Source: Oscillospiraceae bacterium
Lineage (GTDB): Bacteria; Bacillota; Clostridia; Oscillospirales; UBA929
NCBI GenBank assembly: GCA_031265355.1
Contig: JAISCT010000042.1
Coordinates: 45,364-109,363, forward strand
Length of the DNA stretch: 64,000 nt
Direction: 5' to 3'
A program made the position numbers and the translations under genes. The notes beneath the pieces are model-generated. The model saw nothing but the letters and a program-made list of their open reading frames with translations. It was not told where the DNA came from and did no database searches. The number at the start of each line of letters is the position of its first letter. The first letter of the stretch is position 1. Below are positions 41,153 to 51,316 of the stretch, piece by piece.

Positions 41153-44100
41153 TCATATTTTCTCGCTGTACCGCTTGAAAATTGTGACGACCTCGGCGCG
41201 GGTGGATGTCCCCTTTGGTACAAGCGCCAAGGGGGTGCGGCCTTGGATGATCCCCGCGGCGACGGCCCACTTCATGGCGTCCACCGCCCAATCTGAGACG
41301 CTGTTCGCGTCGGCAAACGGTGACAAATCGGCCGGCGCGCTGACATCCCGGCCTTTGGCTTTGGCGTAACGGTGCAGGATCACCACAGCCTGCTCGCGGG
41401 AAACCAAGTCGTTTGGCGCAAATGCGCCGCTTCCGTAGCCCAGCACAATCTCCTTCTGGCCGGCCCACAAAATGGCGTTGGAATACCACTCGCCGCCCTT
41501 GACGTCGGGGAAGGGGAGAGCGCCGCTCACCGCCGGCTCGCCCTCCAAGCGATACAGCACGGTCACCAGCATGGCCCGCGTCACGCGGACGTTGGGGGAG
41601 AATTTGTCCGCGCTGGTGCCGATCACGAGGCCGCTGCGATACGCGTACGCCACGGCGTCATAGAACCAGTCGCCTGTTCTCACGTCGACGAAGGGCAGCG
41701 CCGAATCGGGCAGCGCGCCGGGGGCCGTACCTGTTGCGCCGGATGATTGACCCGCGTATGTCCAGTGCGCGTAAATCGTGGTGTCTTCCGTGAATACATG
41801 ATCAAGCGTGACCAACTCGCCCCCGCTGGCCGCGGTATACCATCCGCCGAAACGATCGTTGTTTCTCACAGGCGTGGGCAGGGCGGACAGTCTGCCGTCG
41901 GCGCCCGTCCTCGCGCTCGCCGGGGATACGCCGCCGCCGGCGTTGAAGGTTACGGTCACGCCTTCCGTCGTACCGCTGTAGCGGATCTCTCTGGTCTCCG
42001 GGTCGCGCGAGAAGTGTTTGAAGAAGTCCCAGATGAGCGCGGCATACCCCTCGAAGTGACAATGGTTGATATCCTCCCACGTGGCGAACCTGACCATGGG
42101 AACGCCGCCCGCATTGTACCACGAGTTGACTTTGTAGACCTGCCCGTGTTTGGTCTCGCCGATTTCCAGCCCTTTGCGCTCGAAGCCCCAGAGCGGATAC
42201 GTTTCAAAGTCCTGCGCGGGCAGGTTCGTCATGTTGTTCAGGGACAGAGCGCCGTTCAGCTGGTTCAAGGCGCTCGGCCTGGCGGCGGGCTGGTAATCCA
42301 CATTGTTCCGGCTGAGGTATTTGTCCCCCGTCGAATGGAAGTTCTGAACCGACTGGCCTTGGCCGAAGAGCGGCCCGTTGCCGAAGGTGTCCTGGGTTCT
42401 GGGCTGCACCAGCATGTAGGGAAGGTCCATCTGGTCGATCAGCGTCTTCACCTGCTCGTATTCAAACCCCTGATCGCCGCCGCTCCGCGGGTCGACCGGC
42501 GCCGCTGCGGCCAACAAGTGCCCATTGTCCACCGCGTTGAAATTCGTGGATCTCGCGCCGCCGGAGAACCCGGACACGTAGATGCGGGATTCGTCAATGT
42601 TGTATGCTTCCAAAACTGCCGCCAAAATGGCATTGAAGTCACCCGCATTGACATTCGACAGCACGGGGTCGCCCGGGTCGTTTTTCGAGGGACCGACCAA
42701 AATGAACCGCTCCCTGCCGGCCACATCCACCCAGCCGTTGGCCTCCGCCTCGAACACCGGGTGGTCGCTCCCGCCGTGCAGTGAAAATACCAGCACGAAC
42801 TTTTTGCCGGGGTTGTACCCCGGATGGCCCGCGATGGCTTCACTGGGTACCCACTCGTACCAGCCGCCGCCGTTTGCGTTGGCCGCCGGAGCGACGTTGT
42901 AGTCCCGGTCAAATACGGTCAGACCCAACTCGTCCGCAACCGGACGCCCCATCAGGGTAAACACTTCGTCGGTCAGTACGCCGCGCCCGTATGGATTCGT
43001 TTGCGCCAGATTGATGTTGTCCCACAGACGGGTCTCAAGCGCCTGGCGCACCGTCCGCTTGAAGATCGCCTTCCAGGCTCTGTTCAATACATCCGCGTCG
43101 AGGGCAGTGGCGGCGGCATCCACCACGACCCGCTGCAAGTCGTTCGCGGCGTTGGTATACACCGTGACGGTGTCCGGCAGGAGGGGATTGACCGCGGCAT
43201 CGACAACGGCGGCGCCGTTCAAAGCCTTGTAATAGTTCACGGCCGCCGCCGAGCTTGCGATGTACGCCGGCAATGTGATATCCCCCGCGCGCGCGCCTGC
43301 CGGCGCCGTACCGCCGACAAGCAGGGCGCCGGCGATCCGCCGGGCGTTCTCCGTCATGTGTTCGCTGACAAATGTGGCGCCGCCGTCCTCCGCGACAAGA
43401 TATTGCATCTGCCCGTAGGTGAGTGTAATGCCGCGCTTTGCGCCAATCGCCGCCATGACCGCCGCCTTTGCCAGCGCCGCTGTCCCGTGTTCGGCCAAGG
43501 CGGCCGGATACGCGTCACTGTACGCCACGGGGTCGTATCCATACCACTCTTCGGTAAACCAGAGGTAATCCTGCAGCTCCCAATACACGTCGACGTCCTC
43601 AGAACCCCAGGTGTCTCCGACCGGGTTCATCACCATGATCGCGCCTTTTTGTGCATTGGCCAGATCGACCAAGCCGATGGCCGTGATGTACGCCCACGCG
43701 TCTTTCCGCGTGTCAAACTTTTCATCCGCGTAGACATAAAAGACGGGGGTCATCATCGGCCTCGGCACATACAGGTCGGGCGCAATGTATGTGTATGTGA
43801 CGCTGCCGTCCGCGCCGAGATCGTCTACTTGCGTGAAATTGTCGGGCGCCGGGTCTCTCAGGTCCACATTGATCATCGGGATGGCGCCGTAGGTCGTGCC
43901 GTTCTGCGCATTGGTCACCTCGCGGCCGACGTTCATGGATCCCGTGCCGCTCCAGAATACGCCGTAGGCCGAACCGCCGCCGGTGAAGTCGGTGCGGCTG
44001 CTGGGGGAGCGGGTCCAACTGTCGGCCAGGCCTGTCATGCCCTGCGTGTTGCTGTTTTTCGAGCCCTGCGCGATGGCGTAGGCAGTCGCTGTCATGTAGC

Positions 44101-46201
44101 CGTTTCTGTAGTTGACCAGGTTCCAGCCGTCGCCGGCCAGATACGCGGGGCCGAAGTACGCGAAGTATTCTTCCCCGCTGATGGCGTAGACATAGTCCTG
44201 CGTGTCTTCGCCGGTGGTGGTGGCAAGCACCCAGGGGCTGTTCGGGTTTGTCTCGTTGTTGGGGCTGCCACCCAGCTCGGCAAAGAGCACCCGGTCGTAG
44301 GCCGGGAAGGTGCCTGTCGTGCCGTTGTAGCCGTTCTCACGGGTGTCGTATAGATTGGGGTCCCACTTGATATCGCCGGAATGGTCCATCTTGACCGTGG
44401 TCAGCTTGATCTTCTCTTTGTCCGCCGCGCTGAAGGCGGCGTCGTAGAAGCCCACCGTGTCGCCGGCGCCGCCCTTATTGTAGGAGACGCCGCCGCGGCT
44501 GTTCATCCAGGCGCGCAGGTTCGAATCCTTCCAGGCGTTGCTGGCCTTGCCCGCGTCCAGATTGAACTGTACGGCGTTCAGCGCGTGCGCGGAGATCAGC
44601 ACGGCGGTCGCGCCGCCGTCTTTGATGTCCAGCAAGCGCCAGCTGACGGGGTCTTTCACGGCGCCGGTCGCGTCGCTCTGCGGGTAGGCGCCGAAGTCCG
44701 CGACCACGTCGTCGCCGGTGCCGATTTTGCCGTCTTCGCCGCCGTAGAGTTTGAATCCGTTGCCCAGCGAAACATAGGGGGCGCTTTGCGCGTCGAATGC
44801 GACTTTTGCGTTTTGCACCAGCGTCTTGCCCGTCGGGTTGACCACGCGGTCGTCGTCGTCTGTGCCGGCCACCCCGTCGGGCCCGACGATGACAGTTTCA
44901 CCCGTGACCCCATGGGTCGCGGTGCCGTCTTCCGCATACGTCCAACTGAGGAAGTCCTCGGCCATGATGCGGAACAATTGCGGCCAGGTCGCCCAGTCGT
45001 GCGCGCCGGGTACGACTGCGTGGCCGGGGTCAAGCCCCGCTTCCCGCAGCTTCGCCACGAAATTCTCAATGTTCTGCGCGGTGTTGTTCATCGCGGGATA
45101 GTATTTGCGCTGCGGATCCCACACGCCCGCGCCGCCCATCACTCTGGCAAAATCGAGGTTCTCCAGTTCGGACAGATCTTTGCCGCCATTGCCATTGCTC
45201 CATACGCCGAAGTAGCCAAATTCCGTCGGGAATTCATAGTAGAGGTTCGAAGTGAACCCCCCGCCGGAAGACAGGCCTGCAAACGCCCGGTCTTTGCCCA
45301 GCGTAGAAACATGGTAATGCGCCTCCATGTAAGGAACAAGATCGTCTACCACATCTGGTCGTCCCAGTCCGTTGTTGTTGTCGAGGGATACGACGACAGC
45401 CGATTCGACGCGGCCTTCGGCGATCAAGTTGTCCATGATCTGCGGGGCACAGCCGTTGGTCATCCAGTCCATCTCGCTGCCGCCGGAGCCGTGCGTCAAA
45501 TAGATGGTTTTGTAGGGTTCCGCACGCTCCGGATCGTAATCATACGGCAGGTACACAAGGATGTGCCTTGTCGCGGCGCCGACCGTGTACTTGTCATAGA
45601 CCACCTCGCCTTTGTACCTGTCGTCTCTGGGAAGCACATAGGAGCGGTCATGCTCAGGTCCTTGCTTTTCGTCATATGGCACATAGACCATGCTGAACTC
45701 CGAATACAAGCCCGAATCCGGGTTGTACCAGCGGGGATTCGCGGAGTCCTCCACCCTTGTATTTCTGTCCCCGTCTATCGCGAAGAAATACGGATAGTTG
45801 CCGCTGGGCAGCGGGAGGGTGACCGTCCAATATTCATTTCCTATATTTTCCATTTCTGCATAATAGATCGACGGCGTGGCGTGGATCCTGCCGCTGGGAG
45901 ATGCGGAATACAGACCGGGCCTCCATGCGTGGGGTGTGTACGGGTGCTCCATCATCTCGTCGTCCAACGCGAAAAAGTTGAACAACTGGCCGGCCAGCTC
46001 GACCTTTGACGCGGCGGCGTTGTGGTAAACGAATGTCACGGTATACCCTGTGGGGGAATCGACGTCACGTTGGACGGTCACGCCTGCTGACAGGTCGTCG
46101 TCGCCGGCCTGTGCGGGTGCAATCGAAACATATGGAACCAGAATGCAAACCGCCATCAGGACAGACAGAAGTTTCACTGCATGCTTCTTTTTCATGTTCA
46201 T
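41153..46201 (-). CDS. giant surface protein with two esterase domains, DUF6273-like module and SLH repeats
   Basis: 1682 residues. Signal peptide (1-32), an E-set/CBM48-like module (about 40-150), and a first esterase of the Fae/esterase D type (about 185-430) with nucleophile GLSSGGGF near 310. A DUF6273-like beta module follows (about 500-830: VSWRLLDIKDG, AYAIAQGS, SWTRSPSS). Then come a region of unknown fold (830-1130) and a second alpha/beta hydrolase like PHB-depolymerase or feruloyl esterases (about 1130-1400, nucleophile VSGFSGGARS near 1213). An InlB-type repeat (about 1417-1480) and three SLH domains (about 1495-1682) complete it. It is probably wall-anchored and de-esterifies plant polysaccharide; substrates are inferred. 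Confidence 0.85.
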   Translation of the reverse strand: MNMKKKHAVKLLSVLMAVCILVPYVSIAPAQAGDDDLSAGVTVQRDVDSPTGYTVTFVYHNAAASKVELAGQLFNFFALDDEMMEHPYTPHAWRPGLYSASPSGRIHATPSIYYAEMENIGNEYWTVTLPLPSGNYPYFFAIDGDRNTRVEDSANPRWYNPDSGLYSEFSMVYVPYDEKQGPEHDRSYVLPRDDRYKGEVVYDKYTVGAATRHILVYLPYDYDPERAEPYKTIYLTHGSGGSEMDWMTNGCAPQIMDNLIAEGRVESAVVVSLDNNNGLGRPDVVDDLVPYMEAHYHVSTLGKDRAFAGLSSGGGFTSNLYYEFPTEFGYFGVWSNGNGGKDLSELENLDFARVMGGAGVWDPQRKYYPAMNNTAQNIENFVAKLREAGLDPGHAVVPGAHDWATWPQLFRIMAEDFLSWTYAEDGTATHGVTGETVIVGPDGVAGTDDDDRVVNPTGKTLVQNAKVAFDAQSAPYVSLGNGFKLYGGEDGKIGTGDDVVADFGAYPQSDATGAVKDPVSWRLLDIKDGGATAVLISAHALNAVQFNLDAGKASNAWKDSNLRAWMNSRGGVSYNKGGAGDTVGFYDAAFSAADKEKIKLTTVKMDHSGDIKWDPNLYDTRENGYNGTTGTFPAYDRVLFAELGGSPNNETNPNSPWVLATTTGEDTQDYVYAISGEEYFAYFGPAYLAGDGWNLVNYRNGYMTATAYAIAQGSKNSNTQGMTGLADSWTRSPSSRTDFTGGGSAYGVFWSGTGSMNVGREVTNAQNGTTYGAIPMINVDLRDPAPDNFTQVDDLGADGSVTYTYIAPDLYVPRPMMTPVFYVYADEKFDTRKDAWAYITAIGLVDLANAQKGAIMVMNPVGDTWGSEDVDVYWELQDYLWFTEEWYGYDPVAYSDAYPAALAEHGTAALAKAAVMAAIGAKRGITLTYGQMQYLVAEDGGATFVSEHMTENARRIAGALLVGGTAPAGARAGDITLPAYIASSAAAVNYYKALNGAAVVDAAVNPLLPDTVTVYTNAANDLQRVVVDAAATALDADVLNRAWKAIFKRTVRQALETRLWDNINLAQTNPYGRGVLTDEVFTLMGRPVADELGLTVFDRDYNVAPAANANGGGWYEWVPSEAIAGHPGYNPGKKFVLVFSLHGGSDHPVFEAEANGWVDVAGRERFILVGPSKNDPGDPVLSNVNAGDFNAILAAVLEAYNIDESRIYVSGFSGGARSTNFNAVDNGHLLAAAAPVDPRSGGDQGFEYEQVKTLIDQMDLPYMLVQPRTQDTFGNGPLFGQGQSVQNFHSTGDKYLSRNNVDYQPAARPSALNQLNGALSLNNMTNLPAQDFETYPLWGFERKGLEIGETKHGQVYKVNSWYNAGGVPMVRFATWEDINHCHFEGYAALIWDFFKHFSRDPETREIRYSGTTEGVTVTFNAGGGVSPASARTGADGRLSALPTPVRNNDRFGGWYTAASGGELVTLDHVFTEDTTIYAHWTYAGQSSGATGTAPGALPDSALPFVDVRTGDWFYDAVAYAYRSGLVIGTSADKFSPNVRVTRAMLVTVLYRLEGEPAVSGALPFPDVKGGEWYSNAILWAGQKEIVLGYGSGAFAPNDLVSREQAVVILHRYAKAKGRDVSAPADLSPFADANSVSDWAVDAMKWAVAAGIIQGRTPLALVPKGTSTRAEVVTIFKRYSEKI

Positions 46202-46384
46202 TTCACTCCTATGGTGTTGTTTTGGTAACGAGGGAAGACGACGCGCAAGATATGAGCCATGGCAATCCCGGATCTAGCAATAGTAAACAAAGCCATTGCA
46301 AATGATCATATCATTTCGCGGTATTTTTACAAGGTTTCGTGACAAAGACAGTAACAATGCCCCCAATTCCGTAAAAAAGCCCCC

Positions 46385-46413
46385 TTGTTAGATCGCGTGC
46401 TTTCTGTTATATT
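46385..46413 (+). promoter_or_regulatory. promoter of the sensor trio
   Basis: TTGTTA (46385-46390), 17-base spacer, TATATT (46408-46413). It lies in the divergent spacer shared with the giant esterase gene; no clear promoter was seen for the other side. Confidence 0.65.
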
Positions 46414-46456
46414 TATACTGGGTTTTTGTATAAATTTTAAGAGGGTGGATGCGGTC

Positions 46457-47431
46457 GTGAACACACTGAAACGCTTTTGGACCGCCGCCGCAGCAGCCGT
46501 CACTGTGACGGCAATCCTGTTGTTTGCCGCGCTGTGGACCGGCCGTTCCATGCGGTCAAATGAGGGAACCGCCGCGGAACCGATTCGCATCTTGTGCTTT
46601 AAGAGAGCCGACGACAACGAAGCCGATACCAGTGATGTCTGGCAGCAAATCTATCGGGGCCTGCGCGACGCGATCGGGGGCGATACCAACTACACCATCA
46701 GTGTATATACCTATGACGATTATCTCACCTTGACGGACAGGATCGCCTGCGCGCTTCTCATCAAGCCCGATGTCGTTCTTCTTCCAGCCGGCGACGGCGG
46801 TTCGTATGCCGCCCGCTTTTCCGAGCTGGATGCGCTGGGCATCGGCTATATCTTATTTGACGGGAAGGATTGGCCGGGCACCAACCGGCTTGGCTTCATC
46901 ACCTCCGACAATTGGGCCGCCGGCTATACCGCCCTAGAGGTATTGGCTGGCTGTACAGATGATCCGCTCCAAATCGGGTTAATCGGCACAGGCTTTCCCT
47001 CCCGGAGCCTGCGGGACCGGGAGAACAGTTTTCGGGAAGCGGCGGCCAAACGGAAAGGCAGCGTCATCGTCGAGGAAGTGCATCCGGTGAACGCGGGGTC
47101 CCTTTTGGAAACCATAGAAGGCGTGCGCGCGCTTTTGACGCGCAGCCCGCAGATCAATGCGCTGTTTTGTTCGGACAGCATCGCCGGGCAGGCGGCCGCG
47201 GAGGTCCTGCGGGAATTCGGACGCACGGATGCGGTGCACTTGGTCTGTTTTGACACCAATGAATACATCCTCCACGCAATTGAAGATGGGACAATCGACG
47301 CCACCCTGATGCAGAGGACCTACGACATGGGGCGGCTCTGCCTGCAAGTTTTAGAGGACCCCGCAGGCCCCAAGGAGCATCTCATCGACTGCGTTGTGAT
47401 CACAAAAAACAATCTGGGGTTGGCGCGATGA
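46457..47431 (+). CDS. membrane-anchored sugar-binding-protein-like sensor component
   Basis: About 324 residues from GTG 46457. One N-terminal membrane helix (about 8-26, AAAAAVTVTAILLFAALWTG) is followed by a LacI/RbsB-type periplasmic binding fold in two lobes: PIRILCFKRADDNEADTSDV, KPDVVLLPAGDGG, LGFITSDNWAAGYTALEVLAG, INALFCSDSIAGQAAAEVLR and HLVCFDTNEYILHAIEDGTIDATLMQ. No transporter genes follow; instead it is coupled (ATGA) to a histidine kinase, so it probably presents a sugar ligand to that kinase. Confidence 0.85.
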   Translation: MNTLKRFWTAAAAAVTVTAILLFAALWTGRSMRSNEGTAAEPIRILCFKRADDNEADTSDVWQQIYRGLRDAIGGDTNYTISVYTYDDYLTLTDRIACALLIKPDVVLLPAGDGGSYAARFSELDALGIGYILFDGKDWPGTNRLGFITSDNWAAGYTALEVLAGCTDDPLQIGLIGTGFPSRSLRDRENSFREAAAKRKGSVIVEEVHPVNAGSLLETIEGVRALLTRSPQINALFCSDSIAGQAAAEVLREFGRTDAVHLVCFDTNEYILHAIEDGTIDATLMQRTYDMGRLCLQVLEDPAGPKEHLIDCVVITKNNLGLAR

Positions 47432-48975
47432 ACAGTGAGAGTACGTTTAAGCCGCTGAAAAATAAGCTGATCCGGTTCTGTCTCAGCATTTTCGGCCTGC
47501 TGCTGACATTTTCCGTGTTTGTCTACGGGAGCAGCCAACGGGTATTGCACAAAAGTCAAGAAATGACACTGCTCAACAAATCGGCCGCCACGTACTATAT
47601 GGGGCTGGACTCCATTGACCGCGCCCTGTACGAATACGCGCATTCGCCCTCGGAGGATCTGAAGCTCTCCATCGAGGCGTACAGTGAGATCTTGTTGGAC
47701 AGCGCAGGCATCCTGCGGCAGGGGATGGGCGATCCCATTGCGCGGGATCAGTGGGAAATCGCCCGCAGCTATGTGAGCGCCATCCGGACATTTTTGGAGA
47801 ACGCCAACGGGGTTTCCGTGACGGAGATGCTGCGCCGATACGACGACCTCCACCGGACGAAAATGCTGATCACGCGGCTGTACAAGACCTTTGAGCTGTC
47901 CATGGAGACGACCCGGACCGAAAACGAACAACAGGTTGACAGCCTGACCCGCTGGCAGCGCAGACTCTTTTTTCTGCTCCTCATCCTGCTTGGAACGCTG
48001 AGCATTGTATACACAAAACGCTTTTCTCAAAAACTGCTGGGGCCGGTCCTGCACCTCTCCGAGATGACGGCGGCCACATGGAACACCCCGGATTATCAGG
48101 CCCCGCCGCTGCCCTCTCTCCCCTCGGGGCGTCAGGACGAGACCACGATATTGACACAGAATTACTACCGCATGCTGGATCGGCTCAGCAAACAGATGGC
48201 CGAGCTGCGGGAAAAGGCGCGGCTGGAGCAGCAGCTGCGCTTAGAAGAGACGCAGCGCGCACAGATGCAAAAAAAACTGGAGCACGCGCATCAGCGCTTT
48301 CTCCAGTCTCAGGTGAATCCCCATTTTTTGTTCAATGTGATGAGCATCTCGGCCGAGCTTGCCTACATCGAAGGGGCGAAGCAAACCGAACATCTGTTGA
48401 GACAGATCGCCGTATACCTGCGGTATGCCCTGTCAAAGGTGGACAAGATTGTCACTTTGAACGACGAGAAACAGAACATCGAGGCGTATATAGACATCCA
48501 GCAGATCCGGTTTGGAGACCGCATCCGGTTTGCCGTCAATTTTGCGCCCGCGTGCCTCAATGTCCGCGTGCCGGCCTTGATCCTGCAGCCGCTGGTAGAA
48601 AATTCTATCTCTCACGGTGTCGGCGACCTGCGCAGCGGCGGCAAGATCGAAGTTTCGGTGGCTTCTCAAAACGGACAAGTCACGATTGATATCGCCGACA
48701 ACGGGCAGGGGATCCCGGAGGAAAAACTGACGAAGCTGCGAGACAGGCTGATAAGTGGGCTTGCGTACAGCGACGACAAAGAGATCGGGCTGATGAACGT
48801 ATACAACCGTCTGCAGCTCTTCTTTGACAACAAAGCCCGCTGCGCCATTGTCAGTGAGCCGCGTGTCAAAACATGCATTTCTTTGACCTTTCCGGACACG
48901 CGAACGCCGCGCGCAGAATCGCGAGAGGGGGCACACGGCTCATGCGGATTATCATCGCCGACGATGAAGATCTGA
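47428..48975 (+). CDS. YesM-type sensor histidine kinase
   Basis: 515 residues. Membrane helix about 13-33, extracellular helical sensor about 35-170, second helix about 172-192 (LFFLLLILLGTLSIVYT), a HAMP-like linker and coiled coil. The His_kinase domain has His299 in QSQVNPHFLFN, followed by the ATPase lid LQPLVENSISHGVGDL and DIADNGQGIPEE. It belongs to the family that responds to extracellular carbohydrate in Firmicutes. The last 34 bases overlap the response-regulator gene. Confidence 0.93.
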   Translation: MNSESTFKPLKNKLIRFCLSIFGLLLTFSVFVYGSSQRVLHKSQEMTLLNKSAATYYMGLDSIDRALYEYAHSPSEDLKLSIEAYSEILLDSAGILRQGMGDPIARDQWEIARSYVSAIRTFLENANGVSVTEMLRRYDDLHRTKMLITRLYKTFELSMETTRTENEQQVDSLTRWQRRLFFLLLILLGTLSIVYTKRFSQKLLGPVLHLSEMTAATWNTPDYQAPPLPSLPSGRQDETTILTQNYYRMLDRLSKQMAELREKARLEQQLRLEETQRAQMQKKLEHAHQRFLQSQVNPHFLFNVMSISAELAYIEGAKQTEHLLRQIAVYLRYALSKVDKIVTLNDEKQNIEAYIDIQQIRFGDRIRFAVNFAPACLNVRVPALILQPLVENSISHGVGDLRSGGKIEVSVASQNGQVTIDIADNGQGIPEEKLTKLRDRLISGLAYSDDKEIGLMNVYNRLQLFFDNKARCAIVSEPRVKTCISLTFPDTRTPRAESREGAHGSCGLSSPTMKI

Positions 48976-49652
48976 CCTTACACGCGCTGAGGCGCATGGT
49001 TTTGACAACAGGCCGCGAGGACGTCGACTTGGTCGGCTTCGCCCGGGACGGCAAGGAGCTGCTGGAGTTGACCGTCCAAAAAGAGCCGGACATTGTCATC
49101 ACAGACATCACCATGCCCTGTCTCAGCGGCCTTGAGGTGGTTGCGAGAACCATTGAATTGGGCCTTCCCATCCTGTACATCATCACATCGGCATACGCAA
49201 GCTTTGAATACGCCCGCACCGCGATGCGCTTGGGGGTACTGGACTTTCTCCCCAAGCCCCTCTCCCCGTCCGAGCTTTGCCATGTGCTAAATTCCGCCGC
49301 CGAGACGATCCATACCAAGACGCATATAAAACGTACCTATTCCTGCATTGTAAAAGAGGCGATGGCCTTTATCGACCGGCAATTTCATCTGCCGCTCACG
49401 CTGGACTGCGTCGCGGCACATGTGTTTTTAAGCCCCTCTTATTTCAGTGCGCTGTTTAAAAAAGAAACCGGCACAAACTACATCGATTATCTCACCGGCG
49501 TCCGCGTAAGCGCCGCAAAAAAACTGCTGAAAAATCTGGACCTCTCGGTCACGCAGATCGGCGAACACGTCGGCTACAAAGACCCCAAACAATTCAGAAA
49601 GCAATTTATCAAATTGGAGGGCATCGCACCGTCGGAATACCGCAGGCATTAA
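48942..49652 (+). CDS. AraC-type response regulator (YesN family)
   Basis: 236 residues from ATG 48942. Receiver domain (1-120) with IIIADDED, phosphoacceptor Asp55 in IVITDITMP and Lys in LPKPLSP. A short linker leads to an AraC DNA-binding domain (about 140-235) with DCVAAHVFLSPSYFSALFKKETG and IGEHVGYKDPKQFRKQFIKLEGIAPSEYR. It is the partner of the upstream kinase. The likely target is the divergent SLH-esterase gene and the trio's own promoter. Confidence 0.93.
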   Translation: MRIIIADDEDLTLHALRRMVLTTGREDVDLVGFARDGKELLELTVQKEPDIVITDITMPCLSGLEVVARTIELGLPILYIITSAYASFEYARTAMRLGVLDFLPKPLSPSELCHVLNSAAETIHTKTHIKRTYSCIVKEAMAFIDRQFHLPLTLDCVAAHVFLSPSYFSALFKKETGTNYIDYLTGVRVSAAKKLLKNLDLSVTQIGEHVGYKDPKQFRKQFIKLEGIAPSEYRRH

Positions 49653-49657
49653 TTCCC

Positions 49658-51316
49658 TTATATTTCCATTATTACGGGGAGGATCATGGGGCTGCGTTTG
49701 ATTTTTTTGTAGAGGTAGTCCGACAGGGCGCCTTTGATGGCGGCTTTGATGGCGCTCCAGTCGGTGAGGTGCTGGTCGCAGCACTGGTTCAGGGCGTTCA
49801 CGGCGATGGTCTTCATCTCCTCCATCAAGTCCTCGGACTCCTTGACGTAGATGAACCCGCGGGAGACGATGTCCGGGCCGGCACTGACGGAGCCGTCCTC
49901 TCCGTCCAGCGTCACCACCACCACAATGAGCCCGTCCTCCGCGAGCAGCTTGCGGTCGCGGAGCACGACGCTGCCCACATCGCCGACGCCGAGGCCATCG
50001 ATCAGCACACGGCCCGCCGGCACCGAGCCGCCGAGCTTGGCCGACTGCTCGGTGATCGTGAGCATCTGCCCGAGCGACGCGATGAAGATGTTCTTCGGAT
50101 CGGCGACAAACTGGCGCGCCAGCATCGCGTGGGCCCGCAGGTGGCGATACTCGCCGTGCACCGGCATAAAGTACTTCGGCTGGGTGAGCGCCAGCATCAG
50201 CTTGAGCTCCTCCTGACAGGCGTGGCCCGACACGTGGACGTCGGCCAACCGCTCGTAGATGACCTCCGCGCCCTTGCGGAAGAGCTCATTGATGACCTTC
50301 GAGATGGTCTTTTCGTTGCCGGGGATCGGACTCGCCGAGATAATGACTCTGTCGCCCGGGACGATTTCGATGTGCTTGTGGCCGGAGATGGCCATGCGGT
50401 AAAGCGCCGACATGGGCTCGCCTTGGCTGCCGGTCGTGACGATGACCACCTTGTGCTTCGGCATTCCCTTGACCTGAGAGAGCTCGATGATCGTGCTGGG
50501 CGGGATATCCATGTAGCCGAGCTCGATGGCCACTCGCAGGATATTCTCCATACTGCGGCCCGTGATGGCCACCTTACGGCCGTACCGGGCCGCGGCGTCA
50601 ATGATCTGTTGAATGCGGTGGACGTTGGAGGCAAACGTGGTCACAATGATGCGCTGGTCGCAGCCCCGAAACAGCGCGTCCAGCGACTCGCCCACCTTGC
50701 GCTCGCTCATGGCGTAACCGGGACGCTCCACATTGGTGGAGTCCGACAACAGCGCCAGCACACCCTCTTTGCCGAGCTGACCGAACCGGGTCAGGTCGAT
50801 GACGGCGTCCCCCACCGGCGTCGAGTCGATCTTGAAGTCGCCGGTGTGGACGACGACGCCCAGCGGCGTGGTGATGGCCAGCGAGACGGCGTCCGCGATC
50901 GAGTGGTTGACGCGGATCAGCTCCACGGAAAAGCAGCCCGCCCGGAAGCTCTCTCCCGCTCGCAGCGTGCGCAGATCGGCCTCGCGGCGCTGGCGGCTCT
51001 CTTCCAGCTTGATCTCAATAAGGCCCGCCGTGAGCGGCGTGCAGTAGATAGGCACTTTGATCTCGCGCAGCAAAAAGGGCACGGCGCCCACATGGTCCTC
51101 GTGGCCGTGGGTGATGACAACGGCGCGGATACGGTTCTTGTGTTTGATGAGGTAGCTCATGTCGGGGATGACAAGGTCGATGCCGAACATGTCGTTGTCC
51201 GGGAAGGCCACGCCGCAGTCGACCACCAACAGGTCGCCGCCGCATTCGTAGACGGTCATGTTTTTCCCGATCTCACCGAGACCTCCCAGCGGGATGATTT
51301 TGAGTTTTTCGGACAT
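49658..51316 (-). CDS. rnj: ribonuclease J
   Basis: 552 residues, normal length. Metallo-beta-lactamase core with VVITHGHEDHVGAVPFLL (zinc ligands), HTGDFKID, the beta-CASP domain (VTTFASNVHRIQQII, VTTGSQGEPMSALYRMA) and the HVSGHACQEELKLML zinc His. A C-terminal domain is present. It does 5'-3' exonuclease and endonuclease work in mRNA decay and rRNA maturation. It is convergent with the response regulator gene, with 5 bases between stops. The transcript probably starts far upstream near 51780. Confidence 0.96.
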   Translation of the reverse strand: MSEKLKIIPLGGLGEIGKNMTVYECGGDLLVVDCGVAFPDNDMFGIDLVIPDMSYLIKHKNRIRAVVITHGHEDHVGAVPFLLREIKVPIYCTPLTAGLIEIKLEESRQRREADLRTLRAGESFRAGCFSVELIRVNHSIADAVSLAITTPLGVVVHTGDFKIDSTPVGDAVIDLTRFGQLGKEGVLALLSDSTNVERPGYAMSERKVGESLDALFRGCDQRIIVTTFASNVHRIQQIIDAAARYGRKVAITGRSMENILRVAIELGYMDIPPSTIIELSQVKGMPKHKVVIVTTGSQGEPMSALYRMAISGHKHIEIVPGDRVIISASPIPGNEKTISKVINELFRKGAEVIYERLADVHVSGHACQEELKLMLALTQPKYFMPVHGEYRHLRAHAMLARQFVADPKNIFIASLGQMLTITEQSAKLGGSVPAGRVLIDGLGVGDVGSVVLRDRKLLAEDGLIVVVVTLDGEDGSVSAGPDIVSRGFIYVKESEDLMEEMKTIAVNALNQCCDQHLTDWSAIKAAIKGALSDYLYKKIKRSPMILPVIMEI

